A DNA stretch of 64,000 nucleotides from Arthrobacter sp. Leaf137 (GCF_001423525.1 NZ_LMOI01000020.1:960-64959); one strand, 5' to 3'. Shown: positions 16,877 through 26,231, counted from the first letter of the stretch. Made by a program: numbers and translations. The notes: generated from the sequence alone by a model not told the origin.

Positions 16877-18454
16877 ATGCCCACAGACCAAAGCAACACC
16901 GACTCTTCAGCAGGCGCCAGGAACGCCCGCGGAACAGAACCAGCAGCAGTGAAAGCCGCCAAGAAGCCCAAGCTCCTTCCGCGGCGCCGGCTCAAGGAAT
17001 CAGACGTCAACGTGGTTGACCAGCCGATGCTGAAGAAGGCCCTCGGCGGCACCATCGTAGGCAACACCATGGAATGGTACGACGTAGGCGTTTTCGGCTA
17101 CCTCATCACCACCATGGGTCCGGTCTTCCTGCCGGAATCCGATCCCACGACGCGCAACCTGTTCCTGTTGGGCACGTTCGCTGCAACCTTCATCGCCCGC
17201 CCGCTCGGCGGCGTCGTATTCGGCTGGCTGGGCGACAAGGTGGGCCGGCAAAAGATCCTTGCCACCACGCTGATGATCATGGCCGCCAGCACGTTCGCTG
17301 TCGGCCTGTTGCCGGGCTACGCGCAAATCGGCTTGTGGGCAGCAGCGCTGCTGGTGCTGCTTAAGGTGATCCAGGGCTTCTCCACCGGCGGTGAGTACGC
17401 CGGTGCCACCACGTTCGTCAGCGAATACGCCGCCGACAAGCGCCGCGGCTTCTTTGCCAGCTTCCTTGACCTGGGCAGCTACATGGGCTTTGCCATGGGC
17501 GCTGCATTGGTTTCGGTCCTGCAGCTGACCCTGGGCCAGGACACCATGGAGCAGTGGGGCTGGCGCATCCCGTTCCTCTTGGCAGGTCCGCTGGGCCTGA
17601 TCGCGGTGTACTTCCGGAGCAAGATCGAGGAGTCCCCGCAGTTCCAGGCCACCCTGGACGCCCAGGAGGAAAACGCCAAGAACGCCACCGGAGGCGACAC
17701 CGCCGCTGCCAAGGGCCCGGTGGGAATCATCAAAGCCTACTGGCGGCCCATCGTCGTTGCCATGGTGGTGGTGGCTGCAGCCAACACCGCCGGCTACGCG
17801 CTGACGTCCTATATGCCGACGTACCTCACAACGTCCAAGGGCTACGACGAAGTGCACGGCACGCTGCTGACCATCCCGGTCCTGGTCATCATGAGCCTCT
17901 GCATTCCGCTGACCGGCAAGTTGTCCGATCGCATCGGCCGCCGTCCCGTGCTGTGGGTTGGCGCGGTGAGCACCATTGTCCTGGCCATCCCGGCCTTCCT
18001 GCTGATCGGCGTCGGAGAAGTGTGGTCCACCCTGGCCGGACTGGCCCTGATCGCTTTCCCCGTGACCTTCTACGTGGCCAACCTGGCGTCCTCCCTGCCG
18101 GCACAGTTCCCCACGTCCAGCCGATACGGCGCTATGGGTATTGCCTACAACTTTGCGGTGGCCATCTTCGGCGGCACCACTCCCTTCATCGTCGAACTGC
18201 TGATCAAGTCAACCGGCAATGACATGATGCCCGCCTACTACCTGATGGCAACGTCCCTGGTGGGCGCCGTGGCCATCTACTTCCTGAAGGAATCGGCCAA
18301 CCGCCCGCTCCCGGGATCCATGCCCAGCGTGGACACCGAGGCGGAGGCCCGCGAGCTGGTCAAGACCCAGGACGAGAACCCGCTGATCAACGTTGACGAG
18401 CTGCCGTTCGACACCCATCCGCAGGACGGCGGGAAAACGCCGGTCAGCGCCTAA
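16877..18454 (+). CDS. MHS-family MFS permease (proline/betaine or organic-acid type)
   Basis: 525 residues with about twelve membrane helices. The metabolite:H+ symporter signature is in TM1 (GGTIVGNTMEWYDVGVFGYL), and GWLGDKVGRQK and KLSDRIGRRPVLW are the two inter-helix MFS motifs. Family members import proline, betaine, citrate, ketoglutarate or shikimate with protons. I prefer the ATG at 16877, which has GGAG eight bases upstream, over the ATG at 16853, which has none. The N-terminal 60 residues are a charged cytoplasmic extension, and the C-terminal 50 are acidic. It is a single gene ended by the hairpin at 18481-18515. The substrate is not determinable. Confidence 0.87.
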   Translation: MPTDQSNTDSSAGARNARGTEPAAVKAAKKPKLLPRRRLKESDVNVVDQPMLKKALGGTIVGNTMEWYDVGVFGYLITTMGPVFLPESDPTTRNLFLLGTFAATFIARPLGGVVFGWLGDKVGRQKILATTLMIMAASTFAVGLLPGYAQIGLWAAALLVLLKVIQGFSTGGEYAGATTFVSEYAADKRRGFFASFLDLGSYMGFAMGAALVSVLQLTLGQDTMEQWGWRIPFLLAGPLGLIAVYFRSKIEESPQFQATLDAQEENAKNATGGDTAAAKGPVGIIKAYWRPIVVAMVVVAAANTAGYALTSYMPTYLTTSKGYDEVHGTLLTIPVLVIMSLCIPLTGKLSDRIGRRPVLWVGAVSTIVLAIPAFLLIGVGEVWSTLAGLALIAFPVTFYVANLASSLPAQFPTSSRYGAMGIAYNFAVAIFGGTTPFIVELLIKSTGNDMMPAYYLMATSLVGAVAIYFLKESANRPLPGSMPSVDTEAEARELVKTQDENPLINVDELPFDTHPQDGGKTPVSA

Positions 18455-18480
18455 CCGGCCAACTGTTCCGCTCCGTTACA

Positions 18481-18515
18481 CGGACCGCCGCACCCATACC
18501 GGGTGCGGCGGTCCG
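18481..18515. terminator. Strong rho-independent terminator
   Basis: A perfect 15-base-pair stem (18481-18495 with 18501-18515, arm CGGACCGCCGCACCC) closes a five-base loop and is followed by GGCGTTT. It starts 26 bases after the permease stop. It lies only about 60 bases before the next start codon, so the FUSC promoter must overlap it or lie upstream. Confidence 0.85.
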
Positions 18516-18573
18516 GGCGTTTAAGGTTGAAGTCGTGGCTAACCCAGCCACAGGCAAGGAGAGTGGGTACGGC

Positions 18574-19665
18574 ATGGAACGCGTCCTGCTGCATGTGCGT
18601 GCCCTCCACCGGCTGGAGCCCGCCAACGCGGACCACCTCGCTGCCCTGCGGGTGGCCCTCAGCGTCGCCGTCCCGTCCCTGCTCCTGCTTGCCGCGGGCC
18701 GGACGGACCTCATCATCTACGCCGTCTTCGGCGCCCTCACCGGGATGTACGGCCGGTCCGAACCGCACCAGCTGCGGATCCTCCACCAGTTCCAGGCAGC
18801 CCTGGTCCTCCTGGGCGGCGTCTCGGTGGGCGTGTTCCTGTCCGTCAACCACATCCACTCGTGGGCGCTGGTGGCCATCGAAGCTGCGCTGGCGGGCGTG
18901 GGCTCGCTCTACTCGGACCGCGTGCGGCTCAAGCCCAACGGCCCGTTCTTCGGCATCCTGGCCCTGGGAGCCTGCGCGTCGGTGCCCATGGCGGTCCCCT
19001 GGTACACAGCATTGCTGATTGCCGTAGGTTCAGCAGCGTTCGCCATCCTGGTGGGCTTCGCCGGGTGGGTCCGTCAACGGCGGTGGCAGCGCGGGGCCGT
19101 CCGCATTCCCGCCGCGTCGCAGCCGCTGGACCGCCGCGCCATGCTGATCCACGCCGCCCGCTACGTGCTGGCCGTCGGTGCCGCCGGAACCGTCGGCGTC
19201 CTCACCGGAAGCGGCCACCCGCACTGGGCCATGGCCGCCGCGGCTGTTCCGCTGGCCGGCGCTGACCTCCCCAGCAGCGTCCGCCGCGGGGTCCACCGCA
19301 TCGTGGGGACGTTCGTGGGGCTGGCCGTGACCGCCGTCGTGATCCTTCCCGCCCCCTGGACGCTGCCCGGGCTGTTCCCCGGGCAGCAGGCCTTGGTCCT
19401 GGCGCTGCTGGTGATCCTGTTCCAGTTCACCACCGAGCTGTTCATGACGCGGCACTACGGCCTGGCCATGGTCTCCTTTACCCCGGTGATCCTGCTGATG
19501 ACCCAGCTCGCGGCACCGGCCGACCCCGGCGTCCTGATCCTGGAGCGCGCCATCGAGACCCTGGTGGGCGCCCTGGTGGGCATCGCCGTTGTGGTTGCCG
19601 TCCGCCGGCGGGGTTCACGCTCCCCCGCCCTCCTCCTGGGGCTTGCGCGGCGGCCCCGCCATTAG
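18574..19665 (+). CDS. FUSC-family membrane protein
   Basis: 363 residues. Two blocks of hydrophobic helices (about 30-150 and 195-345) are separated by a short basic cytoplasmic stretch (WVRQRRWQRG). This is the duplicated layout of the FUSC/aromatic-acid-exporter superfamily, with conserved AVFGALTGMYGR in the first block and a GTFVGLAVTAVVI segment in the second. I chose the ATG at 18574, which has AAGGAGAG about ten bases upstream; a GTG at 18535 would add 13 residues. The last 51 bases overlap, tail to tail, the SDR gene on the other strand. The substrate is unknown. Confidence 0.8.
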   Translation: MERVLLHVRALHRLEPANADHLAALRVALSVAVPSLLLLAAGRTDLIIYAVFGALTGMYGRSEPHQLRILHQFQAALVLLGGVSVGVFLSVNHIHSWALVAIEAALAGVGSLYSDRVRLKPNGPFFGILALGACASVPMAVPWYTALLIAVGSAAFAILVGFAGWVRQRRWQRGAVRIPAASQPLDRRAMLIHAARYVLAVGAAGTVGVLTGSGHPHWAMAAAAVPLAGADLPSSVRRGVHRIVGTFVGLAVTAVVILPAPWTLPGLFPGQQALVLALLVILFQFTTELFMTRHYGLAMVSFTPVILLMTQLAAPADPGVLILERAIETLVGALVGIAVVVAVRRRGSRSPALLLGLARRPRH

Positions 19666-20406
19666 CCTTGGCGGAGCGATCCGGGCGAGCGCTGCCACCA
19701 CCTTGTAGCGCTTGGACGGGATCGAAACGGCTTTTCCCTTGGCGTTGTCCGCCAGCCCCTCCCGCACCACGCGCACGGCCGCCAGCCAGGTCCACTTCGG
19801 TGCCACGGACTTGTCCATCCCCATGCGGTCGTGGAACTCGGTGTGCGTAAAACCCGGGCACACCGCCGTCACTTTGATGCCGCGGGTCCGGTAAGCCAGG
19901 TTGGCCCAGCGGCTGAAGCTCAGCAGCCACGCCTTCGCGGCCGAATAGGTTCCGCGCGGGAGGAAAGCGGCGATGCTGGCCACGTTGATGATCCTTCCCT
20001 CACCACGGTCCAGCATGCCCTTGAGCGCTGCGTGCGAAAGCACCAGGGCGGTTTCTGCGTGCAGCTTCAGGTGCCGCTTCTCCTCCTCCACCGGGTTGTC
20101 CTCGAAATTGTGCAGCAGCCCGATGCCCGCGTTGTTGACCAGGATGCCCACCGGCCGCTGCGGATCGGAGAGGCGTTCGACGACGGCGGCCACGGCGGCG
20201 TCGTCCGTCAGGTCGGCCGGGAGCACCTCGGCCGTGGTTCCGTAGCGCCGTTCCAGCTCCGCGGCGGCTTCCTCGAGGCGGTTCCTGTTGCGGGCCACCA
20301 GCACCAGGTGGCAGCCCTCGGCGGCGAGCTGGCGGGCAAACTCGGCGCCCAGGCCTGCGCTGGCGCCGGTGACCAGGGCAGTGGTCCGTGAAGTGGTCTG
20401 CGTCAT
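19615..20406 (-). CDS. Short-chain dehydrogenase/reductase
   Basis: 263 residues of the classical SDR type. The nucleotide-binding loop is TGASAGLG (13-20), with NNAG at 91-94 and the catalytic Ser144, Tyr154 and Lys158 (TYSAAK). Basic residues after strand 2 (VARNRNRL) suggest NADPH. It resembles the DltE/YqjQ-type oxidoreductases; the substrate is unknown. The 3' end overlaps the FUSC gene by 51 bases in opposite orientation. The siderophore operon ends only 10 bases upstream of its start, so read-through from that operon is possible. Confidence 0.9.
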   Translation of the reverse strand: MTQTTSRTTALVTGASAGLGAEFARQLAAEGCHLVLVARNRNRLEEAAAELERRYGTTAEVLPADLTDDAAVAAVVERLSDPQRPVGILVNNAGIGLLHNFEDNPVEEEKRHLKLHAETALVLSHAALKGMLDRGEGRIINVASIAAFLPRGTYSAAKAWLLSFSRWANLAYRTRGIKVTAVCPGFTHTEFHDRMGMDKSVAPKWTWLAAVRVVREGLADNAKGKAVSIPSKRYKVVAALARIAPPRLMAGPPRKPQEEGGGA

Positions 20407-20415
20407 GCAGCCAGC

Positions 20416-22311
20416 CTAGCCACCGCTGCCCCGATTTGGCTCCGTCTTTCCCTCGGCTTCGCCTGTGGTTTCACCGGCGAAGCGCGCCAGCGGGTTGGCC
20501 AGGCGGCCGGCCATCTGCAGGCCTCCGGACGGATCCGTGAGGTCCAGCATCTGCTGGTTGTTCCGCAGCTGCAGGCGGTTAAGGCAGGACAGCTCAAAGT
20601 CCGCAGCGAACAGGTTGTGCCGGGCGAATTGTCCGGCCAGCCCGGGGTGCTGTGCCTGGTAGTCCCGGACGGCGGCGGCGGCGGTACGCCAGAAGGCCTC
20701 CTGCGGAAGCGTTCCGTCGTCGTCGAGCAGTGCCGCGAGGAAGCGGAAGATGCAGTCGAAAATGTCGGTGAAGATGGCCAGCACCTTTTCGCCGTCGGGG
20801 ATGTCCGCCCGGATCCGCGCGACCTCCTCGGGGAGGTCCAGCCGGTCCCCCATCACCACGATCTCTTCGGCGATGTCCTTCATGATGGCACGCACCGGAA
20901 CACCGTCCTCGAGGACCAGGATGACATTCTCGCCATGCGGCATGAAGGCCAGCTCGTAGCTGTAGAGGCAGTGCACCAGCGGCACCAGGTACGCCTCGAA
21001 GTAGCGGCGCAGCCAGTCCTCGGGGGCCAGGCCGGACCGCTCGATCAGGGAGGAAACCATGGACTTTCCGGCGGAATCCACGTGCAGCAGCGCGGCCATG
21101 GTGGTCAGCTGCTGCCTGTCCTCCAGGAGCGGCAGCGGACTTTCCCGCCACAGGGCAGAGAGCATCTTCCGGTACGGCGAACCGCTGGCGGATGCGGCCT
21201 CGTAGGTCCTGTTGTGGTAGCCGATGGCGGCGATCTCGCCGATCATGGTGAACCCGCGCTGTTGCAGTGCAGCGTCGCTCCGGATCAGCTTCCGCAGCCA
21301 GTCGTTAATGGCCGGCGTGGCCTTCATGTACTGGGGTGAGAGGCCGCGCATGAAGCCCATGTTCAAAACGGACATGGCGGTCTTCACGTAGTTCCGCGAC
21401 GGCCGGCTGGTGTTGAAGAACGTCCTGATGGACTGCTGGGCCTGGTAGGAATCGGTACCGGTTCCCAGGTAGACAATGCGCTGCCGGGCGATTTCAGCCG
21501 CGAAGGTGACCGTGAGCTTGTTCTCCCACTGCCAGGGGTGGACCGGCATGAAGAAGTACTGGTCCGGGTCCAGGCCCTGCAGCAGCAGTTCGCTGGTGAA
21601 ACTGCCGGCCAGCGGGCCCAGTTCGGCGTCGAGGTGTGCCGCATAGTCCAGGCCGCTGCTGGTGCTGGCCACGGCGTGGCTGCGGTGCACGGCGATCCAT
21701 TCCAGCAGCACCGGCGCCCCGGTCTCCGGTGCGAAGGCCAGGTAGTCGCTGACGCCGAACCCCAGCCGGCCGTTGTTGGCCACGAAGCAGGGGTGGCCCT
21801 CGGTCATGCTCCGCTCGATCGCCTGGAAGTCGGCAGCGACGTCCTGACCACCGGTCATCCCGGCGGCCAGTTCCACGGCGGTCGGCTGGCCGGCCCATTG
21901 CTTGTAGGCATGGCTGGCCAGGGTGCTGCTGATCTCCTCCAGGTAGACCGGGAGCATCTGGAGGTTGATGCCGAGGGTCTCGTGGAACACGGTGATGAAC
22001 TCCAGCACGTCCAGCGGCGCTTCGGTGCCGAACTTGACATGCCGGATGGAATCGGCGCTGATGGACCAGTGCTCCAGCTCCAGGATCCTGGCGGTGAACC
22101 GGTACTCGTGGGAGCCATCGGCGCTGGCCAGGCGGTAGGCGTTGGTTTCCGGAGCGCCAGGCACAGGCTCGGGTGTGAGGATCCGTTCGTGCGAGAACTC
22201 GGCGAGCGCCTTGCGCAGCAGGTGCCGGTTGGCGGCATCCCACCGGCCCCCTTCGAGGTGTGGCGCTGCTGCTGCGGCCGTGTTGGTGGTGGATTCGAGC
22301 TGGACGGTCAT
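20416..22311 (-). CDS. desD: IucA/IucC-family NIS siderophore synthetase (DesD-like)
   Basis: 631 residues with the full IucA/IucC fold. Typical blocks are EGHPCFVANNGRLGFGVSDY (the nucleotide-binding HP.xxK-type region), FMPVHPWQWE, TSRPSRNYVKTAMSV and ELAFMPHGENVILV. Such ATP-dependent synthetases join N-hydroxy-N-succinyl- or acetyl-diamine units into desferrioxamine-type hydroxamates. It is the last gene of a four-gene operon in the order known from Streptomyces desABCD, and its ATG overlaps the acyltransferase stop (ATGA). The exact product (desferrioxamine E, B or another) cannot be told from sequence. The operon is probably iron-repressed. Confidence 0.92.
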   Translation of the reverse strand: MTVQLESTTNTAAAAAPHLEGGRWDAANRHLLRKALAEFSHERILTPEPVPGAPETNAYRLASADGSHEYRFTARILELEHWSISADSIRHVKFGTEAPLDVLEFITVFHETLGINLQMLPVYLEEISSTLASHAYKQWAGQPTAVELAAGMTGGQDVAADFQAIERSMTEGHPCFVANNGRLGFGVSDYLAFAPETGAPVLLEWIAVHRSHAVASTSSGLDYAAHLDAELGPLAGSFTSELLLQGLDPDQYFFMPVHPWQWENKLTVTFAAEIARQRIVYLGTGTDSYQAQQSIRTFFNTSRPSRNYVKTAMSVLNMGFMRGLSPQYMKATPAINDWLRKLIRSDAALQQRGFTMIGEIAAIGYHNRTYEAASASGSPYRKMLSALWRESPLPLLEDRQQLTTMAALLHVDSAGKSMVSSLIERSGLAPEDWLRRYFEAYLVPLVHCLYSYELAFMPHGENVILVLEDGVPVRAIMKDIAEEIVVMGDRLDLPEEVARIRADIPDGEKVLAIFTDIFDCIFRFLAALLDDDGTLPQEAFWRTAAAAVRDYQAQHPGLAGQFARHNLFAADFELSCLNRLQLRNNQQMLDLTDPSGGLQMAGRLANPLARFAGETTGEAEGKTEPNRGSGG

Positions 22312-22907
22312 AGTGCTGCGGCTCCCTGCAGGTCTTCGGTGCGGTTGGTTTCCATACGGGCGGAAGTTTCCAAGGTGGGAAGGGTTGCGCGGGCGGCCAG
22401 ATAGTCGGCCCGGGTGCAGAAGCTGAGCAGCGCATCCTTGTCCGGCAGCCCCACAACTCCCGAGGGCCGGAACCCGAAACGTTCGTTAAGGGCGTGGATT
22501 TTCGTGTTTCGGGCGTCGGGCTCCACCACGATGCGCTCCACATCGGGCCCGGCGAACAGCCGGGCCAGGACGGCATCCATGACGGCGGTGGTGAAACCCG
22601 GCTCCGGAACGCCCGACGGCGGCGCCACCAGCAGGTGCATCCCTGCGTCGCCGGGAAGGACGGGGTAGGCGGCGGCCAGCGGTGAGGACGCCGGAAGGTA
22701 CTCCTCCATCAGGAAGGCGGGGACGCCGCCGTCGAGTCCCAGGAGGGCGTGGTGGTGGCCGCTCGCCTGGATCTTCGCGTATTCGTCAATAACGCCGGCC
22801 TCGGTGGCGGACAGCATTCCCCAGAACGAGGCGTAGGGCTGGGTCACCCAGCTGTGCAGGAGTGGGGCGTCCGCCACCGGGTCCACGCACCGGAAGGTGA
22901 ACCTCAT
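22308..22907 (-). CDS. desC: Siderophore N-acyltransferase (DesC/IucB-like GNAT)
   Basis: 199 residues of the GNAT-fold acyltransferases of hydroxamate pathways. The N-terminal block LLHSWVTQPYASFWGM and the central PVLPGDAGMHLLVAPP and IVVEPDARNTKIHALNERFGF match the AlcB/IucB group. It would acylate N-hydroxycadaverine using acyl-CoA. Stop and start overlap by four bases with both neighbours (22308-22311, 22904-22907), which points to coupled translation and fixed stoichiometry. Confidence 0.9.
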   Translation of the reverse strand: MRFTFRCVDPVADAPLLHSWVTQPYASFWGMLSATEAGVIDEYAKIQASGHHHALLGLDGGVPAFLMEEYLPASSPLAAAYPVLPGDAGMHLLVAPPSGVPEPGFTTAVMDAVLARLFAGPDVERIVVEPDARNTKIHALNERFGFRPSGVVGLPDKDALLSFCTRADYLAARATLPTLETSARMETNRTEDLQGAAAL

Positions 22908-24280
22908 GCCGGCACCTCCACGGCCACGTTCCCCGCTGCGGGGGCCGGATGCACTTCCGGGACGGAAGGGGGCGCCCCGAACTGTTGGAAGGCGATGCTG
23001 CGTTCCACCGGGTACACCTCCCGGCCGGTCATCTCCCGGAGGATGCAGGAGTTGCGGTAGGCGCCCATGCCGAGGTCCGGGGTGACGAACCCGTGGGTGT
23101 GCAGTTCGGCGTTCTGGACGAAGATCTCGCCCGGCTCAACGCCGGTGCTGTAATTCCGGTCCACGCAGAAGCGGCCGGAACCGTCCCGGGCAATCCGGTC
23201 CTCCACCCCGGCAAGGAACGCGGGTTCGCGGTAGCCGTACCCAGTGGCCAGCACCACGGCCTCGCTGTCCAGGGTGTAGGACGTGCCCTGTTCGCCATGC
23301 GCCAGGTGCAGCCGGTGGGTTCCCGCGGCCGCGTCCCATTCGGCGGCCGTCAGCGTGGAGTGGGTGAGCAGCTGGGTGTCCACCATGCCGGACAGGCTCC
23401 TGGTGTAAAGGAGGTCGTAGATGGCATCGATCAGGTCCGAGTTGATGCCCTTGTACAGGTTCTTCTGGGTCTTGTTCAGGTGGTCGCGCTGCTCCGGCGG
23501 GAGGCCATGGAAGTAGTCCACGTATTCCGGCGAGGTCATCTCCAGGGTCAGCTTGGTGTACTCCAGCGGGAAGAACCGGCCCGAGCGGGTCACCCAGTTC
23601 AGCTGGTACCCGCAGGCGTCCGCTTCCTGCAGCAGCTCGTAATAGATTTCGGCAGCGCTTTGGCCGCTGCCCAGGATGGTGATGCTGCGCTGCCGCTGCA
23701 GTTCGGCCTTCCGGGCCAGGTACTCGGCGTTGTGGAAGGCCACTCCCCCGTCCCCGGCAGCTGCGGCGGCAAGGATTCCCCCGGCGGCCGCCGGAACGTA
23801 CGCGGAGGTGCCGGTGCCCAGCACCAGCCGCCGCGCGGACAGCACCTCCGGCCCGTCCGGACCTGACACGGAGAGCCGGTACACGCCGTCGTCGTACGCC
23901 ACCTCCTGCACGGCCGTGCCGAAACGCACGGATGGCAACTGCCCCGCCACCCACTGGCAGTACTGGTTGAACTCGGCGCGCAGCGGGTAGAAGTTTTCCC
24001 TGATGTAGAAGCGGTAGAGCCGGCCCGTCTGCTTCAGGAAGTTCAGGAACGAATAGGGCGAGGTGGGGTCCGCCATGGTCACCAGGTCAGCCATGAAGGG
24101 AACCTGCAGGTGCGCGGGTTCGAGCATCATGCCGGGGTGCCAGTCGAAGGAACCGCGCTCTTCGAGAAAGATGCCGTTGAGGCCCTCCACGGGTTCGGCG
24201 AGGGCGGCCAGGCCCAGGTTGAAGGGCCCGACGCCGATCGCGGCGAAGTCGAAGATGGTGCCTTTGGCGGGGGTGCTCAT
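22904..24280 (-). CDS. desB: Diamine/lysine N-monooxygenase (DesB/IucD-like)
   Basis: 458 residues of the flavin-dependent N-hydroxylases (K_oxygenase). The FAD loop is GVGPFNLGLAALA (from about 16), the NADPH loop is ILGSGQSAAEIY, and the C-terminal LATGYGYREP is the conserved ATG(Y) motif. In this operon it most likely hydroxylates cadaverine, the product of the upstream decarboxylase. It overlaps the decarboxylase stop by four bases (24277-24280). The protein is cytoplasmic. Confidence 0.92.
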   Translation of the reverse strand: MSTPAKGTIFDFAAIGVGPFNLGLAALAEPVEGLNGIFLEERGSFDWHPGMMLEPAHLQVPFMADLVTMADPTSPYSFLNFLKQTGRLYRFYIRENFYPLRAEFNQYCQWVAGQLPSVRFGTAVQEVAYDDGVYRLSVSGPDGPEVLSARRLVLGTGTSAYVPAAAGGILAAAAAGDGGVAFHNAEYLARKAELQRQRSITILGSGQSAAEIYYELLQEADACGYQLNWVTRSGRFFPLEYTKLTLEMTSPEYVDYFHGLPPEQRDHLNKTQKNLYKGINSDLIDAIYDLLYTRSLSGMVDTQLLTHSTLTAAEWDAAAGTHRLHLAHGEQGTSYTLDSEAVVLATGYGYREPAFLAGVEDRIARDGSGRFCVDRNYSTGVEPGEIFVQNAELHTHGFVTPDLGMGAYRNSCILREMTGREVYPVERSIAFQQFGAPPSVPEVHPAPAAGNVAVEVPA

Positions 24281-25899
24281 GCGGTGGTTTCCTTCTGCAG
24301 GAGTCCGGCGCCGGTGCTGCGCAGGAGGGTGATGATGTCCGTGATGTCTTCAAGGGTGGCCTCGGCGTTGAGGAGCGTGAACTTCAGGTAGTGGCGTCCG
24401 CCCACCTTGGTGCCTGCCACCACGGCTTTGCCGGAGGCGAAGACGGCCGCCCGGATGGCGGGGTTGAGGGCATCGGCGTCCTCGTCGGAGAGGCGTGCGC
24501 CGGACTCGAGTACGGGGCGGTATCGGAACACCAGGGTGCTCAGTTGTGGTGCTGCGGCAACCTCGAAATCGTCGTCGGCTTCAAGGACCGAACCTACGCG
24601 GGCGGCGAGGTCGATGGCCTCGTCGAAGAGCGCGCCGATGGCATCCGCACCCATGATGCGCAGGGTGAGCCAGAGCTTCAGGGCGTCGAAACGGCGGGTG
24701 GTCTGAATGCTTTTGTCCACCTGGTTGGGGATGTCCGCGAGGGCGGCGCTCTCCGGGTTCAGGTAGTCGGCGTAGTAGGTAATGTGGCGCAGCATCGCCG
24801 CGTCCCGGACCAGCAGGGCGCTGGAACTGACGGGCTGGAAGAAGGTCTTGTGGAAGTCCACGGTGACCGAGTCCGCGAGGCCCGTGCCGTCCAGCAGGTG
24901 CCGGTACCGGCCGGAGACCATCAGGCCGCCGCCGTACGCGGCATCGATGTGGAACCAGGCACTGTAGGCCCGGGCCAGGGCGGCGAGCTCTGCCAGCGGA
25001 TCCACGGCTCCGAAGTCCGTTGTCCCGGCGGTGGCCACCACAGCCATGGCGGTCAGGCCGGCGTCGTGCGCTTCAGCCATGGCCGTGGCAAGCGCCGCCG
25101 GGTCCATCCGGTGGTCCGCGGAGCACGGGACGGTAATGACGGCGTCGAACCCGAGGCCCAGCATGGAGGCGGACTTCTGGACGCTGAAGTGGCTGTCCTC
25201 GGACGTGAAGATGCGCAGGGTATCCAGCAGTGCCGGGAGGCGGAGGGATGCCCGGGCGGGGTCCTGGCGAAGGCCTGCCACGGCGTGGTTCCGTGCGATG
25301 AGCAGGGCCTGGAGGTTGGACTGGCTGCCGCCGGAGGTGAAGATGCCGTCCGCCGCGCCGCCGAGGTGCAGCCGTTCGGCGGCCCAGTCGACGAGGCGCC
25401 GTTCGATCATGGTGGCTCCGGCGCTCTGGTCCCAGGTGTCCAGCGAGGAGTTCACCGCGGACAGGATGGCCTCACCCACCAGCGCCGGGATCACCACGGG
25501 GCAGTTGAGGTGGGCGGCGTACTTGGGGTCGTGGAAGTAGACGGCGTCGCGCAGGTACACGTCCTCGAGTTCCTGCAGGGCCGCGGCGGTGTCCGGCAAA
25601 GGGGTGTCCAGGTCCACGGCTCCCACGCGGTTCCGCATGTCGGCGGGCCCGACGCCGGTGAACGGCTGGGTGGTCCGCTCCAGCTTGGTTGCCACGGTGG
25701 TGACGCCCTGCAGCACCTGCGCAACGTACCGGGGTGAGTTCCGGGCGTTGAAGAGGTGGTTGGTTGCTCCGAGGGCCAGTTCCACACGCGAGCCGAAGTC
25801 CTGCCCCGGCGGGACCGTGGTGTCCGGGTCCTGGCGGGGCACGTCGTGGCAGGTGGAGTGGTCCACTTGCGTCTCATCGAGTCGGGGCATCAGCGGCAC
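24277..25899 (-). CDS. desA: PLP-dependent lysine/diaminobutyrate decarboxylase (DesA-like)
   Basis: 540 residues of the group II PLP decarboxylases. The motif SGGSQSNLQALL binds the cofactor phosphate, HIDAAYGG holds the Asp that pairs with the pyridine nitrogen, and DFHKTFFQP holds the Schiff-base lysine (Lys351). First gene of the siderophore operon, it would decarboxylate lysine to cadaverine. I chose the GTG at 25899 because GAAGGAAG lies five bases upstream. A TTG at 25920 contains that site inside the frame, and the ATG at 25890 is too far from it. An iron box lies 36 bases upstream at 25935-25953. Confidence 0.9.
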   Translation of the reverse strand: MPLMPRLDETQVDHSTCHDVPRQDPDTTVPPGQDFGSRVELALGATNHLFNARNSPRYVAQVLQGVTTVATKLERTTQPFTGVGPADMRNRVGAVDLDTPLPDTAAALQELEDVYLRDAVYFHDPKYAAHLNCPVVIPALVGEAILSAVNSSLDTWDQSAGATMIERRLVDWAAERLHLGGAADGIFTSGGSQSNLQALLIARNHAVAGLRQDPARASLRLPALLDTLRIFTSEDSHFSVQKSASMLGLGFDAVITVPCSADHRMDPAALATAMAEAHDAGLTAMAVVATAGTTDFGAVDPLAELAALARAYSAWFHIDAAYGGGLMVSGRYRHLLDGTGLADSVTVDFHKTFFQPVSSSALLVRDAAMLRHITYYADYLNPESAALADIPNQVDKSIQTTRRFDALKLWLTLRIMGADAIGALFDEAIDLAARVGSVLEADDDFEVAAAPQLSTLVFRYRPVLESGARLSDEDADALNPAIRAAVFASGKAVVAGTKVGGRHYLKFTLLNAEATLEDITDIITLLRSTGAGLLQKETTA

Positions 25900-25934
25900 G
25901 GGTCTTCCTTCGGTCAGCAATTTGGGGGCGTTGC

Positions 25935-25953
25935 GTAGGTAAGCCTTACTTAG
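25935..25953 (-). promoter_or_regulatory. DtxR/IdeR-type iron box upstream of the siderophore operon
   Basis: On the minus strand the 19 bases read CTAAGTAAGGCTTACCTAC, matching 14 of 19 positions of the actinobacterial iron-box consensus (TTAGGTTAGGCTAACCTAA). It lies in an AT-rich promoter segment 36 bases before the desA start. An iron-loaded IdeR/DmdR-type repressor is expected to silence the operon when iron is plentiful. Confidence 0.8.
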
Positions 25954-26130
25954 GATGCCCTTTTAATCAAACTTTTGTGCCCTATTTCGCTTTTGCCGTG
26001 GAATGCCGGGGTTTTTGGGGCATGCAAGAGGTCATTGACTGGCGTGGGACTGGGCCCGTGATGCACAATTCATGCCCCACCCGCGGCGTACGGGCGGCTG
26101 CGGACGGGAATGTCCGGCTTGTCACACCTT

Positions 26131-26144
26131 TAGTAAGCATGCTT
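26131..26144. promoter_or_regulatory. Possible regulatory palindrome upstream of a small gene
   Basis: TAGTAAGCATGCTT contains the perfect 10-base palindrome AAGCATGCTT (26135-26144). The string TAGTAAGCATG recurs at 62015-62025 upstream of a stress-type gene. It lies about 90 bases before the small gene at 26232, in the 332-base gap between that gene and desA; I see no coding sequence in that gap. Function is inferred. Confidence 0.4.
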
Positions 26145-26231
26145 TGCTTGTGGGGATAAATGACCTCCGCAAGCAGTTCGCGGCGGGGCTGGAAGAACAG
26201 CCTCGTGAAGAAGCCCAAGGATGAACATCGA

